Origin: Cyanoderma ruficeps
Taxonomy: Eukaryota; Chordata; Aves; Passeriformes; Timaliidae
NCBI GenBank assembly: GCA_008694505.1
Contig: VZDJ01007747.1
Coordinates: 11,438,228 to 11,502,227 of the forward strand
Length of the DNA stretch: 64,000 bases
Direction: 5' to 3'
Made by a program: the position numbers and the translations under genes. The notes under the pieces were generated by a model that searched no databases, was not told the origin of the DNA, and saw nothing but the letters and a program-made list of their open reading frames with translations. Shown one piece after another: positions 25,485 to 38,235 of this stretch (position 1 is the first letter of the stretch; each line of letters opens with the position of its first letter).

Positions 25485-26071
25485 TGTTGCAGCAGCCCTC
25501 TTATTAGAGGGTAAAAATGAGCCAAGGCACAGACTTCTTATTAAACACAGCATAAAAAGAGTCCTCGTTTATTCCTCTTCACTGCTTAGTCATCTTAACT
25601 CTGTTTGTTACTCTGGCTGCAGCAAGCTCCCACTGTAGGTTTCCCTTGCAGCCTCTGACTGCTGAGTATTTCCTGCTAAACTATGAGTGCATGTATTAGT
25701 TTGCAGACTCTGAATGCAGGCTTTTACCTAGCTAGACTATAGGTTAGAACTGCAGGTTCCAACAACAGGCACTAACTGCAGACCCAGACTGACCTCACAG
25801 CAGTGATTTTCTCTCCCCAGCATCCTACTTCATGATTCTCTCCTTCATGCTCCTCGAGGTTTCTCCTCCATGACAATTCTCCCCTTACCAGCTAACCCCC
25901 TCTTTTACCTCACTCATCCTTATTGGATATAGCTGTTACTCATTAGGGGTGAAGCTGTATTGGTTAATTAACACAGCTCCTACGCATCAGGGGTGAGGTC
26001 ACCTGTATTCTCCTACATGCCATAGGTGATAAAGGCTCAGTGATGCTTGTTATCACCTTTGAATTACTACA
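25485..26071 (-). mobile_element. Probable solo ERV LTR, minus orientation
   Basis: Read on the minus strand, the segment starts TGTAGTAATTC and ends GCTGCTGCAACA, so it has TG...CA termini. Near its 3' part it carries two polyadenylation-type motifs (GGAATAAACGAGG and TGTTTAATAAGAAGTC), plus CCAATAAGG and CCAATACAG CCAAT-like boxes upstream. That order fits a U3-R-U5 structure of an endogenous retrovirus LTR. I found no matching target-site duplication and no internal viral genes. The family is not identified, and the boundaries are my best guess. Confidence 0.45.
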
Positions 26072-26140
26072 GTGTTTGCTGTGGCAGAGTGCAAGAGCCA
26101 ATGCCACAGTCACTGAGCAATTGTGTGGTGGTTGCTGTTG

Positions 26141-26566
26141 ACCACAGCAGCATAGAGTATCCTGAGTTGGAAGGGATTTGCAAAGGCCATTGAATCCATC
26201 TCCTGGTCCTGCACAAAACAGCCCCAAGAGTCACATCATGTGCCCCAAGAACCTTGTCCAAATGCTTCTTGAACTCTGTCAGGCTGGTGCTGTACCTCTT
26301 CCCTGGGACCTGTTTTGGGTGCCAAAACACCCTCTGGATGAAGAACTTTTCCTGATATCCAACCAAAATCTCCCCTGACAAAACTTCAGGCCTTTCCCTC
26401 AGGTCTTGTCAGAGGGCACCACAGAGAAGAGATCAGTCCCTGTCCCTCCTCTTCCCCTCACGAGGAAGTTGTAGCTGCAGTGAGGTCTCCCCTCAGTCTC
26501 CTTCAGGCTGAACAGACCAAGTGACATCAGCCCCTCCTCATATGGCTTCCCCTCAAAGCCCTTTGG
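26141..26566 (-). mobile_element. CR1 LINE 3' end, minus orientation, fairly well preserved
   Basis: On the plus strand it reads like the reverse complement of a common neoavian CR1 3' end: GAGTTGGAAGGGATTTG, CATCTCCTGGTCCTGCAC, CTTGAACTCTGTCAGGCTGG, CCCTCTGGATGAAGAAC, TTTCCTGATATCCAACC, CTGAACAGACCAAGTGAC, CCCCTCCTCATATGGCTTC. About 0.43 kb remains. Compared with the copy at 4181-4957 it looks younger. The open frames on both strands here are element-derived and not genes. Confidence 0.9.
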
Positions 26567-28167
26567 ACATTCAAATGATGCCAGAAGATTGTCAGAAAAG
26601 TTTAGATAGTGGAACTAGAAAATGTGATTCTTTAGAGCAATAAGTAATATTTTAGTAATTGCTTTCAGAGTGAGCTCTAAAAGATGACTTGTGACTGTCC
26701 ATACAGGGTGTATTTCTCATGTTGCTCTTGTTAGAAGGAGCCTCAGTTAGAGGTGTTGGTGTAGTACTTCTGTGGCTTGGCTGATGACTGTCGTTCATTT
26801 CTTCAGCAGATTTAGGTTAATATCACTGGCTTGCTTCAAGAAAGACTCCTTAAAACAATGCTTCTGACAACAACTGAAATACTTACAAAAATGGGCATTT
26901 AAAAATTATTATAATCCTAGTAATGTAAAGAGCAGTGTTTTCTTCTTTTCTTCAGATTCACATTCACAAGTGTATAGAGATGTCATTTATATCCTAGACA
27001 CATTAATTTCTGATTTTTTCCTTTAACTCTCTTAATTGGAAGAAAGTATGTTGTTGCTGATTTATGAACTCTTCAGAAGTGCCAGGGATCATTTTAAATG
27101 TATGCAGCTGCTCTGCAGTAGTTTAACTTGGCAGATAGTATTAAACCATTGAATTGTGTCATTTATTTGTGTATGCACACAATAAGTTCCTTGTGCAGGT
27201 TCTTCAGAAAAAGTCTCAATGTTGATTCGGAAATGTGGCCTAAAAATAACCTAGCCCCATGATTTATTGTTTTGGTGCTTGTCTCCAAACAGTACATCTA
27301 AAATGAAGAATGAGATACTGTGTATACCCCAGATAAGGCCACGGAATGGAAACCATCCGTAAGAGGAGCTATAGACTGAGGTCTGAAATGGAAAAGTTCC
27401 CAGGGTGAAGGAGCAAGACACACGATGGGAATCAACTTGTGTTGTTGGCATTTGGGAATGCTGCAACTTATTTCATTGCTAGGCAAGGCAGTGTATGACG
27501 TTGTGAAATGAGAAAGAGCAGCAGTCATGACAGCAGTATCACTGGTTGTAATGGAGTATAAATCAGGGCAGTTTACTCTGTCATTCCATTCAGGGCATCA
27601 TAAAAGTAACACCTGTCATCTGGAAAAAATCTAAACTCAGAGAATAATATAATGCATTTTGCATGAATGTATAAAATCCTACAGTACCAGAAAATAAAAC
27701 ACTTAGAAATTGAGTCTTTATGCTAAGGAGTGACATCTGCAAATATATTCTAAGATCAATACTATGTGACTTGATTTATGTCTTAAACTATTCTATGGGG
27801 GGAAGAAAAAGTAGCAGTACAGATTCTATTATAACTCTAAAAAATAACTTTTTAGGGCATGATACTAATCTCTTTGATCCACACCATTTAATGTATTGGA
27901 AAGCAAAAGAACTTCCCTTATTTTTCCTTTGGCTGTAATATGGACTGAAAACAGCCTTCAGGGAATTGTAGATTCAGTTACATCCTCAACAAGAGAACCT
28001 AATGGGCAGTGTTTAAAGACTGATTGATAGACATCATCTCTTGATGATCATAGCAGAACTTTTTAGGCTGCTGATTGCAACCACAGACATTCTGGAAAGC
28101 AAAATTTATGCCTGCCGGGCTTTTTGACCTGTTTTGTCTCCTCTTTTCTTTCCTCCCCTCAAACCAG
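26567..28167. other. Gene-free stretch
   Basis: No gene or repeat family recognised. The last 40 bases (about 28128-28167) are a strong polypyrimidine tract ending in AAACCAG, an acceptor for the relic described next. Confidence 0.5.
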
Positions 28168-28310
28168 ATTTTAGCAGTCAGACCCGGAAGTCAGTAACAA
28201 TGGCCAAAAAACCTGAGCCAAAGACTATTATCACCACGCAAGTTTCAAATGTTTTTCTTTGGTAAATGGTCTAAAAGCCAGAAATTTAAAATTAAATAGA
28301 AGGTAAGTTT
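28168..28310 (+). pseudogene. Possible relic of FABP-family exon 2
   Basis: A strong acceptor (CTTTCCTCCCCTCAAACCAG) is followed by a frame reading F-S-S-Q-T-R-K-S-V-T-M-A-K-K-P. In fatty-acid-binding proteins exon 2 begins in phase 1 at residue 25 and continues through T30-R31-K32 and M36-A37-K38-P39. Here T-R-K and M-A-K fall at the same distance from the acceptor and in the same phase. A little further on I-I matches the family's I42-I43 after a small insertion. A stop (TAA at 28260) follows. A shifted frame then reads S-K-S-Q-K-F-K, resembling the family's I-K-S-E-S-T-F-K. Exons 1, 3 and 4 were not found. The fragment is therefore either a broken, isolated exon or a coincidence. Confidence 0.3.
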
Positions 28311-28948
28311 CTCCTAAAGCTCTAGAAAATGGTGAAGCTTTTGCACGTTGGAAGCTGTTGGAACTATAGGAACTTTGGAAGCTGGATGCAGAATTATTTA
28401 TTCATGATGAGTCAGTTCTGTCATACACTACTGTCACAAAATTTCCATGTGCTCTGGGTATGTTCAACATGGAAAATTAGTTGTTTTCAGGAGGTCATGA
28501 AATTTCTGTTGTCTTGTTATGAAGGGCTGTGGAGCACAGATTTATTTTTTTATCTAGGATCAATGCTATCAAAGTCTGATGAAATTGAAATATCAGCCAG
28601 ATTTCCCTTTATATTCCTTGCCTTCTGAGGTGGCAGCTTGGTGCTACCTGTGAAGCAGCTGTGGAACCACTCAGCTGCCTTACCCAAGGTGTCAGTGTAA
28701 AGGAGCTCAGACCCTCTCAGGGTGCAGAACTGGAGCACCCTGAGTCTTCTGCTCTCAAGAGACTGGGCTACTGTGCTACCACTCAGAGTGATAAAGTATT
28801 ATCAGTGATCTGAGTGAAGAACCTGAACATTGCTATCCTCTTTTCCTACACAACCCCAGGCCTCAAAGAGAATAAATAAGGCCCATCTGTTAACACTGGA
28901 TCTCTGCACTATGGTAACTGGGTTGCATATTTATGAGCTGGTGGGCAG
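28311..28948. other. Gene-free stretch
   Basis: No FABP exon 3 or 4, and no other recognisable gene, in this downstream interval. Confidence 0.5.
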
Positions 28949-29004
28949 AGCACTGGAGAGACCACTCAGGCCATCTAGCACTGGAGAGACCACTCAGGCC
29001 ATCT
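28949..29004. repeat. Exact 28-bp tandem duplication
   Basis: The unit starting AGCACTGGAGAG occupies 28949-28976 and is repeated without change at 28977-29004. Perfect identity in otherwise unique DNA means a recent duplication, likely to vary between individuals. Confidence 0.95.
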
Positions 29005-32000
29005 GATTCATATGGCGCTTCTTGATCCCATTCATCATTCCCATCAATGTGGTACAAACCACAGATGTGGTCTATAGTGTTCTTCTGACTGCTACTTCTC
29101 ACTGCAGTGAGAGTTAGGGGGTATTTGGAACATACATTGTGCTTTGGAGAAGAGTTTTTTTCTTAAGGCAACAGGAAAGGAAATAAACGTCAATGTAAGT
29201 AACAGAACAGATAAGAATTGCCTTGGTAGATTGGTGTTCTGTTGTTAAATCCTCTACTTTTAAGTTGGACTATCATAGTATAAGGCATTTTATACTTTTT
29301 GGGGAGGGGGTAATTAATACATCTTTATGTTGACATTGCCCACAATGATCTAATTTTAACATTAAAGTATAGAGGGAAATGTTGGAAGTGTCCTCTGTGC
29401 ATCAGTTCACTGCTACACAGGCCCAGTACAATCAGCAGAACAATAACAATAATCAACTTACCAAAGCTGCAGCTACAACCCCACTAAAATTTTGGAGAAT
29501 GAAATCTTTGTAATTGTTAAAACATAGTATTTTCAAAGCAAACTCATTACTGGGCCAATGGTTCAGATACTCCATGAATGGCATCTTGCTCTTCATGAGT
29601 AAAAATTGTGTACCACAGTCTCAGGAATCAGTCAGCAAACAAGTCCCAGAAAGCACCTTTAGACCCATACAGGACTAGAGTTTCTTTTTCTGGGATGTCA
29701 GGTTTACAGCATCGGCATTAATGGCACACTGATAACTTGTCGCTAATTGAATCTGCCCTTATTTGGAACTAAATTTTCTGTATTCCCTGGACTGGCCTGT
29801 GATATGGATGGGATACAGCTATACCACAAACTAGAAAGTACTGCAAAAGTCAATCCTGCAAGACGGCTTGGTCTTGGGAAACTATTCTTAAGGAAAATTC
29901 TTTGGAGAAGAGCTAGTGGTCTCTCTTCTTCAGCCTCAGAAGCTAGATGACAGTGTTATTCCCTTTGCTGAAAAGAAATTCCACTTTTATGTTAGTGAAA
30001 ATCCATATTAATAAGCATAAGAAGGCTTAAAAAATCTTTTTTGTTTTTATCTTCTCCTTTATGGGCAACCTTACAAAGAGGCATATAAGGCACAGGATGT
30101 AGCCTTACTCTTCACAGAGCCTTCTGCTTTTTCAGTGTTATGGTCTGAATACCTTTCGGTGTGTTTGAAATGCAAAGGCAGATTTTACTGCTCTAACTTG
30201 CTTCTGACCTGGTCCTGAAGAGGGATGCACTTTGACAGTGATTCCAAAGCCCATCAAACATTCCGCTTTGGTTTAAACTCTTTCACCAGTCTGAATTAGC
30301 TGGATTAATTAAAGAAAATATATGCCCTATCATCCTAAAATATTTTGAAAGTTCTCTTCTTTGCCTTTGAAATAACAATAATAGTAATTTTAAAATCCCA
30401 GCTTTTGCATGCAAACCAACAAAACAAAATGTTATTTCTTGTGCAGAAGTGAGAAAAATCAAGTATCCATGTCTTGGGAGGGTGTTAATGTTCTAGTTTG
30501 TGCCAGGGTATATTCCTGGCAATTTTTATTAGGAAGAATCTGAGGGTACCAGAGGCAAATAGTAAGACGCTGACCCTGAGAGAAATTTGAAAATGCAGCT
30601 ATGCTGCGGAGACTCTGCTGTGTCCACCCAGAGATATCAGATGCAGATCTGTGGATTCAAGCACTCAAATCCTGCCTATCAGTTGGAACTGTGATCTAGA
30701 AAATGATGGAGAAAACCTGTAAGCCAAGGGTCAGCTTAGAAACCGCAATATCTTCAGATGTTAGGATAAGTAAAAAGTTCTATTTTTTACAATAATTATT
30801 GATAGTCTTAATGCTTTTTAAGCTAAGTATTTTAAAGAAGGAAACAAACCAGTGCAGTTGTCATCCCTGCTGAGCAGAACCTTGTTTTCCTGACCTCTAG
30901 AAAAAAGCCTTGCCTGCTAAAGGCTGGTTCACTGAGTATTTCTGAGTATGGGCATGCAATGTTTTTACAATGAAACATAAAACCAGGCAAAACCCCACCT
31001 GAGTTGAGCTTTTTTTAATGAGATGGAAGTTCAGATTTGAGTTTACCAAAGATTGATGATTACTGGAGATAAATTTGTGGTTCAGGTTTGTAATATAATT
31101 CTCTGCGTGCTAAAATACACATGCGTGGCAGATATAAACTATTCAAGTAGGGAACTTGAAATGCTGAACTATTTCTAGGGCAAATACCTCTAAAACCTCA
31201 TTTTTCCAATCCTTATTTTCTGTTCAACTGTATATTTCCACAAAATTGGAATCGTGGTAACTACAGATAAAATAAATTTTTCCTCTTCAAAAGGCCTTCC
31301 CCTAGGTGCATTGGAAAGGTCAGGTTAGAACCTTCTCAGCATTGCATGGTCTAAATTAGTCCTGAACATGGATTGTACATTAATCAAATGAATGAAAATT
31401 TTTCTTTCGCTGGAGTGATGAGGCCTTTGGTATGGGAGAAGAAGGATGTGATTACCACTCATCAGGCTATATCCAGACCAAAATCTGCTCTGTTATGCTG
31501 GTGTAAACCAGAAATAACTCAGCTAGGTATTGGGATTTATAGCACAATGCAATGGAAGTCAGAAACTGATACACCTCAAAAGAATGTTCTTGGAAATTAA
31601 CATACACTGATCATTTTAACATCAGTATTACTATTGTAATAATATAGCTGTATAACTAATTCAGACACCCATTTGGTAGGCATGCTGGACAAACAAGTGC
31701 AGATCCATTCAGGGCACTGGAGAGCAGAGGGATTACTCTAAAATTTAAGTGCCCCTTTTGGAGCCTTTCATGCTCTTTCTCAGCTCCGGAACAACAACCC
31801 CTGAAAGTCCTGCTGTCCCTTCTACTGCTGCTGTCCTTTCCACTTTGTCTGCAAAACAAGCCTCTTAGACCTGCTTCTCAGAATGGTTAAATGACTCAGG
31901 CAGTAAGGGTTCAGCAGAAAAGCATCATCTGACAATACCTGTGGTGCTTCCTCCAGGATCCAGCAATACAGCCCCAAAGCCATAGAAAACTGGGTGGATT

Positions 32001-35000
32001 GGAGCTTGATCCACCGCATGGTCCTGAGACACAGGTGAGGGGTTATGGCCTAATGAGTTAAATAGCAGCCAAATGTCACGTTAACATAATTTTATTTATC
32101 AACACTGAGTTAATCAGTAACTATTTCAAAAATGAGAATGCTTTCTAACACTGATGGTCAGTGGTTTCAGATGTATGTGTCGGCTCATTGTCAGGGCGCA
32201 GCTGAAAACGACCTTCTGGAACTGCATTTTGGGGCAGGAGAGTCTGTGGAGAGCTGCTGCGTTGGGATCAGTGGTGCAGTACACCTTGTGGGAGGCTATG
32301 CAGCTGCAGTGGGACACTCTCTGCTTCCCTGAGAGCACAGGCCTTCAGCCAGGGAGCCTTCGTCTTCCCTATAACTGGCTAAAGCTTGAGACTTGTTATT
32401 GTCAGAAAAGTTTCCACAGACTCATTTCAGCATGTGTCAGACCTCCACACCCTTTCTTGAACCTTCCTTTTGTTTTCCTCCAGGTATTCCCTGCAGGGTC
32501 GGCGGGTGGAGGGATTCCTTTGGCCATCTGGCTGTTCCCAGCAGGCAGCAGAGCCAGCTAACCCCTCTGGAGGGACTGGAGATGTGCTCCCCCAGCAAAC
32601 ACAGAGTACATTCTCACCTACAGATCTTCGGCTGTAATGCTATTGTGCTGGAGCTGCTGTTGGAGATTAGCAGTATCAAAAAAAGGACAGCAAAATCAGA
32701 TTTGGACAAATCTTATTAGCTATTATTTAATTTGTCAGTTTATCGTGTCTAGTACTATACATGTGAGCCACAAGAGTGGAGTGTATTTTGCAGTGAGACA
32801 CCCGTGCAGGACTGACACAATTATTGAATGTGGCTTTTAATAACAATAAAATTAGAAAGAAGTTTAATGAATACAAGTCCTTTCTTAAATGTTGCTATAA
32901 AGTATGCTGACTTAGTTATAGACAAATCATACATATATGTAATTTTATTTATTTATTTATGAATTAGAAAAAACAACATACAGTCATTCCAAAAAATTGA
33001 ATTTTCCCTTTTTTTAAGTTTTTGCCCTCATTAGATTCCAAAGAGCTGGACATTCCTTTCCCTTTATTTCTATGAAAGCTTATAAAATATAAGTCAATAA
33101 TCCAGCAATCCTGGATTTAAATTCCTTGTTGGGCAGATTAATTCTTATTCTTAAAATAAAATAAAGAAAAACTGAGATGTGAGAGTTGGAAATAGTAGCT
33201 CTACTATTCAAACACTAGTAGCTGCTCTTTTCCTAGGAGCTCTGTGATGCTGAATGTTTCTCAATGGGACTTTTATAACCTGTTCACATGTTTCATTTTG
33301 AGCCTTAGCTTTGCAGTTCTTTTTCCTCCTCAGTTAGATTTGAATGTACTGCTGATGTTAGTGCAAGTCATGGGTCACTTCCTAGGCTGCTCTGGAAGTT
33401 GAAGATTACCTGCCAGTAATTTAAAAAAAAAATAGAATATTCTCATCCTCTAGTATCTTATAGGTGTAGGTGTTCTTTTTTTACTGGGGATTCTATGGTT
33501 GTTCCAGAGGAGAAAGAAAGAGGTTTGCAGGTGTGAGAAGTAAATATCTTATGTATCCTGCCGAAGGGCATGGCTACACACTGGTTAACTTGGATAAATT
33601 AATCCAGGAAGACATTGCTGTGACTGTGGGGCTTCCTCTGTCTTCTGGATAGCTGGTTTCCTTCTCCCACAACCCAGCAATCTTTTCTCTTTTTTTTTTT
33701 GTAATAGATAGGACTAAACGTTGTGTACGTTCCACAAAATAATCTCCATCTTCCGGACACGTCAACAACTTTCCATTCTCCATCTCTTACTTCATTGTGG
33801 CCAAATGCCTTGCAGTGGATGAATAATGGGTTTATTCTTCCTTTGACTATGTACCTTTATGTTATCTCTTGGAATATTTTTGCTTTGCAGGCTGGCACCA
33901 AAACAAATTTAAAAACATTAATAGAACTTCAAAACAGGCCACCTACACTTGGAAACCTCGCTAGCAGCTTGGTCTGCTTTATTTTGTTCATAATATATTT
34001 TAAGATGTTTATCTTGGAAATAAGCATAGTGGCTGATTCCAGCTTTCATGGCTCTCATTAGTTTACTGCATCTAAAAATGACCACGGAAACTCATATGTA
34101 TTTCTAAGTACAATATTATGGTTCTACATATCTGTTTGGAATGAGGTTGGAGGCATGGCTTCCAAGCAAGCTGACCCTTTGCTTCAGTCCTTACCCTGCC
34201 ATTTACACGAGTGGAAAAGGAGCATACTGCAACACTCTGGCTGTGGGGTGGACGCCCACTTTGAGCAGACTCTGACCCAAAATTGGTTATCTGAGCAGAG
34301 TGAAGTTCCTATGCTGAGTGTAAGGAAAGACAGAAACTCTTGTGAGTCACCCGCTGTCCTCTGACAGGTGCATTTCAGGGGGTTTGGGTCAGTGATGGCT
34401 TTGGGGTAAGTCCTGGCCCAACTTTCCATAAATCCCTCAGCACACTTTTTTCTAGCAGCAAAACCCTTCATTGAACTAGCATTTGAGGGAAGCAGCATTG
34501 TTACTAGTACCTTTCCAGAAGTGAAGAGCAACTTGCAGGACTGTTTTTTGGAGGTAAGGACAGAGCTGGGCATGAGCTATCAGATGTGCTGGCTGCTCCA
34601 TATGCAGTAATCTCTTGGCCAGAAAAGAAGGTGCTTTGGCTTTGTGCTACCAAAACATCCTCCTGGGAGATTCTGTTTCAATGGCATCTGTGTCCTGAGA
34701 GCCAGTGAAAAAAAAGCTGGATCTCTTTCATGAGGTTTTTGTTGTTCCCACTGTTACTATGATAATTTTCATATTTTGAATACAGTCCAAGAACATTTTG
34801 CATCTTCCCTTTTACTACAGATATGAACAGCTGTTTGAAAAGAAACTGATAAATAGATAGGATCTTGTGTGTTTTCCAAGTATTCGCTTAACTACAATGA
34901 CTGCATTGGGAAAAAGCAGTTTCTGGACTGAGTCTTGATTTGTAAATAGCCAAATTATGCAAACACTTGATTTATGATCCAGTGGGTAGTAATTTATTCT

Positions 35001-35275
35001 GTATCATGGGACTAGACTGCTAGTCTTGTATTCATTATTGATATACATAGTTAAAGGAAAATTAGGAGAATTTTCTTCAGGAAAGTCTCTGTTCAAAAAC
35101 AAATCTCAGGCTTGCTTTTTTCCATTGATAATTTATAATTCCCCTGGAAAAAATGTAATTTTCACCTTGGGTTGATTCTCAACCTTTTCACTTTGGCAAC
35201 TGGAATTCCCACCGATCTCTGGTCTGTGAGGACAAAATTTCATCCATATATATAAACAACTTTGGGGGCACAGAC
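29005..35275. other. Gene-free stretch of about 6.3 kb
   Basis: Single-copy, mostly AT-rich DNA. The open frames at 32154-32719 and 33723-34061 (plus) and 34184-34573 (minus) have no recognisable domains or splice framework. A short (TTTA)n run lies near 32946-32960. Confidence 0.5.
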
Positions 35276-35848
35276 TGTGCTGGTTTTGGCTGGGACAGAG
35301 TTAATTTTCTTCATGGTAGCTAGCATAGGGCTTTGGATTTTTCATGGAAAGAGTGTTGATAACACAGCGATGTTTTAGTTATTGTTGAGCAGGACTTGCA
35401 CAGTCAAGGTCTTTTGTGCTCCTCAGCCCACCATGACAGTGAGGAGGTTGGGGTGCACAAGGACTTGGGAGGGGACACTGCAGGGACAGCTGACCTGCAC
35501 TGACCAAAGGACATTCCAGATCATGTGGTGTCTCAGCAGATAAAGCTGTGGGAAGAAGGAGGAAGGGAGGGACATTTGCAGTGACAGCATTTGTCTTCCC
35601 AAATCACTGTTATATGTGATGGGTCTCGGCTTTGCTGGAGAGGGCTGAACACCTGCCCACCCATGGGAAGGAGTGAATAAATTCCTTGTTTGGCTTTGCT
35701 TGTCTGCACAGCTTTTGCTTTATTTATTAAACTGTCTTTATCTCAACCCACAAGTTTTCTCACTTTTATCCTTCTCACGTCTCCCCCATTCCAGCAGGGA
35801 TGAGTGGGCAAGTGGCTGTGTTGCCAGTGAGGATTAAATGATGATACA
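35276..35848 (+). mobile_element. Avian ERV solo LTR, plus orientation
   Basis: The 573-bp element begins TGTGCTGGTTTTGGCTGGGA and ends near GATTAAATGATGATACA, so it has TG...CA ends. It carries the hallmarks of a very common LTR family of non-galliform birds: GAGTTAATTTTCTTCATGG, GTTGATAACACAGCGATGTT, GGGACAGCTGACCTGCACTG, GCTGAACACCTGCCCACCC, GAGTGAATAAATTCCTTG (poly-A signal region), and TTAAACTGTCTTTATCTCA followed by the usual AACCCACAAGTTTTCTCAC. I recall the family as TguLTR5-like, ERVL class, but have not searched. No second LTR or internal viral genes are adjacent, so it is a solo LTR. The flanking 5-mers do not match, so no target-site duplication is visible. Confidence 0.92.
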
Positions 35849-38134
35849 GGTATAGAAGAAATCTATTTAATTCCTAATGAGAACTAAGAGCTCCTTTCTA
35901 TCTGTTGTCATGGAGGTTGTTTCTTCTTCTCCAACAACTAGTCCAGAATGATGTAGTCTTTAAAGAAAAATTCCAGCAGAGGTATTCAATCTGGAGTTAT
36001 TTGTCAAATTAGTCATGATGCTTGTTTGTAAGTAGAAACAAATGGAAAACTTCATGTTACATGCTGGAAGGAAAAATAGGCTAAATAATTCTTAAGCAAT
36101 GTTCAGATGTCAGGCAGGAAATCCTGCTCACATGGGACTGTATCATGTTGCACACCTTTTTGGGGTCTTTACTGAGAAAGGATTTCTGTTTCTTCTTAAA
36201 ATATTGGAAGGGTTGTGGTAGAGAGGTGAGAGGATGCCTTTAAATCTGGTGTGTAGTGAGGGCACACTCAGGCAAGACTCGTATTCCTGAGCACAGTACA
36301 ATATGAGGCTGACTGAACTGAGTGAATTTGGGGTGTAGCCTCACTAGAAGTGGACCACCTGAGCCTGGCACATCCCAGGGGACTTTGTGGTGTGCTCTGC
36401 AGCAAAGTAGGTGAAAAATGTCTGTGACCCAGATGCACCAGCCAGCCTGTGAGCATTACCAGGACATTTTGCTTAGGGCTAAGAACAGGCTTTTTGATAC
36501 CCACAACAGCAGATAACGAGGGTGATACACAAAAGCACCCATAGGTTATGTCACATGAGAGCACAAAGGGTGCTGTACACGTCACTACTGGAAGATGGAG
36601 CTGGGTCTGAAAGCAAAAGTTGGCAGGGTACTGAGCTAACCAAACATTTCTGGAGCTGGGTAGGGTACTTGTGCTGTGACTGGCAAGTGTGGCCCTACAG
36701 GGCTGCTGCCAAGTCCAGCAGCCAAAGGACAGGCTCAGACAATGGCCCAGGCTAGGACTGCTATTTTAGCTACTGATTCTCTCCCTGCCATGGGGCTCAG
36801 GCAGGCAGGGAGGAGGAGCCATCCCAGTCACTGCTGCTGCTGTGTGCCCCAATGCCCATCCTGCCTTTGGGCAAGGAATACAAGCCAGAGAAGGAGGGAC
36901 AGCCAAGCATGTCAAGCACATCAAGGAGGAATGGGGAGAAAAGGCAAATGGGAGCTCAACTTTTTGTGAGTTGGTGAAGACAGGAAACTCATTCCTTCCT
37001 GCTGTGACAGTGTATATGGATTTATTTTACATTAGATAGGAACCTGACTTTCCCCTTGGTTACCACCAGACTGATGATGCCAGCACACTCCTGTCAATTT
37101 GGGCAGAAGTTTGGTGTCCCAAACTGCAGAACCAGCTGGGTTATAGCAGGGGGTTGGGTGAGTGTCCCATTAGGCTGGTGTTTTGGGGATCCTTGTGAGA
37201 GGGTGAACGCAGTCAGGCTGTAGGTAGACCAGGCACTGTATCACCCAGTTCCAGACCCTGTGCTCTGACCAAGACATTCTGAAAAAAACAAGCTGCTGCA
37301 AACACTTCTGAGTTTCTGAACTGAACTCAGTTCTGCCAGGGGATGATAAGCATGCTGAGGATAAGCTTAAAGAGCCAGAACCTTCAAGACATTAACTAAC
37401 ATTTCCTCAGCTTAGTCAAGAAAGGTTATTATCAGCTCAACCTTTACTAACTCTATTAAGACTCTGATTAAGTTATAGACATCTATAATGTAAATTTCTA
37501 AACCTGAATTATCCTTTTAGAGTCACTTTAGAGAAATTTGAAAAAAGTGTGTACTTTTAAGGAGTGGTTAATTTCTCTAAAAAGGATCCAAACAAGTGGA
37601 TGACACAGATTGGCATCAGAAGAGGAAGAACCCTTAATTGATTAACTTATATCTGTATTTTTTTTCCTGACTTGCTGTGCTGAATATAAATGCTTATGAT
37701 AACACTGAGGGGCATGGAATCCATGAGGAATTTAATCCTGAAGCAGTTGCTCAGTCTGAACAGGCCTGCTTTAACTAAAGACTTCCCAGTGTGTGCTAGC
37801 AAAGCACCATGTGAATATCTGTGATTGTCTGCAAAGCAATGTGATTATCCAGTGAAAGCTTGGATATAGGCTGAAAATGCAAGATCAAATGCCCATCAAT
37901 GACAAGCCAGCTAGACAGCCCAAAGGAGCTTTTCCCTAATCTTTTCCCCTCAAGCATAGACTTCTTAGGGCCTGATTCCATGGATGTGTACAGGTCTGCT
38001 CTGCCCATGCTTGCAGCTGCTTGACAAGGGTCAGTTCTGGAAGTCATTTAACACCACAGCCAAGTCACATTCCTCAGGTCTCCTCAAATCTCTGCTGTGG
38101 ATCCTAGAAAGCCAGCTGGCTAACTTTAAACTAT
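35849..38134. other. Gene-free stretch
   Basis: No gene or repeat family recognised. Around 37340-37365 two GATAAG motifs lie close together (GATGATAAGC and GAGGATAAGC), resembling paired GATA sites. The GC-richer part at 36640-36960 has short overlapping frames only. Confidence 0.5.
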
Positions 38135-38235
38135 TCCCTCCTTCCCTTTCTCCTTCCCTTTTCCTTCCTTCCTCCTTCCCTCTTTTCTCCCTTCCCACTT
38201 TCCTCCCTCCTTCTCTCCCTCCTCTCTTTCTTCCC
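38135..38235. repeat. Polypyrimidine (CCTT-type) tract
   Basis: About 100 bases of nearly pure C/T in CTTCC/TTCC-type units. The complementary frame encodes a G/R/E/K-only run and is not a gene. Confidence 0.88.
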
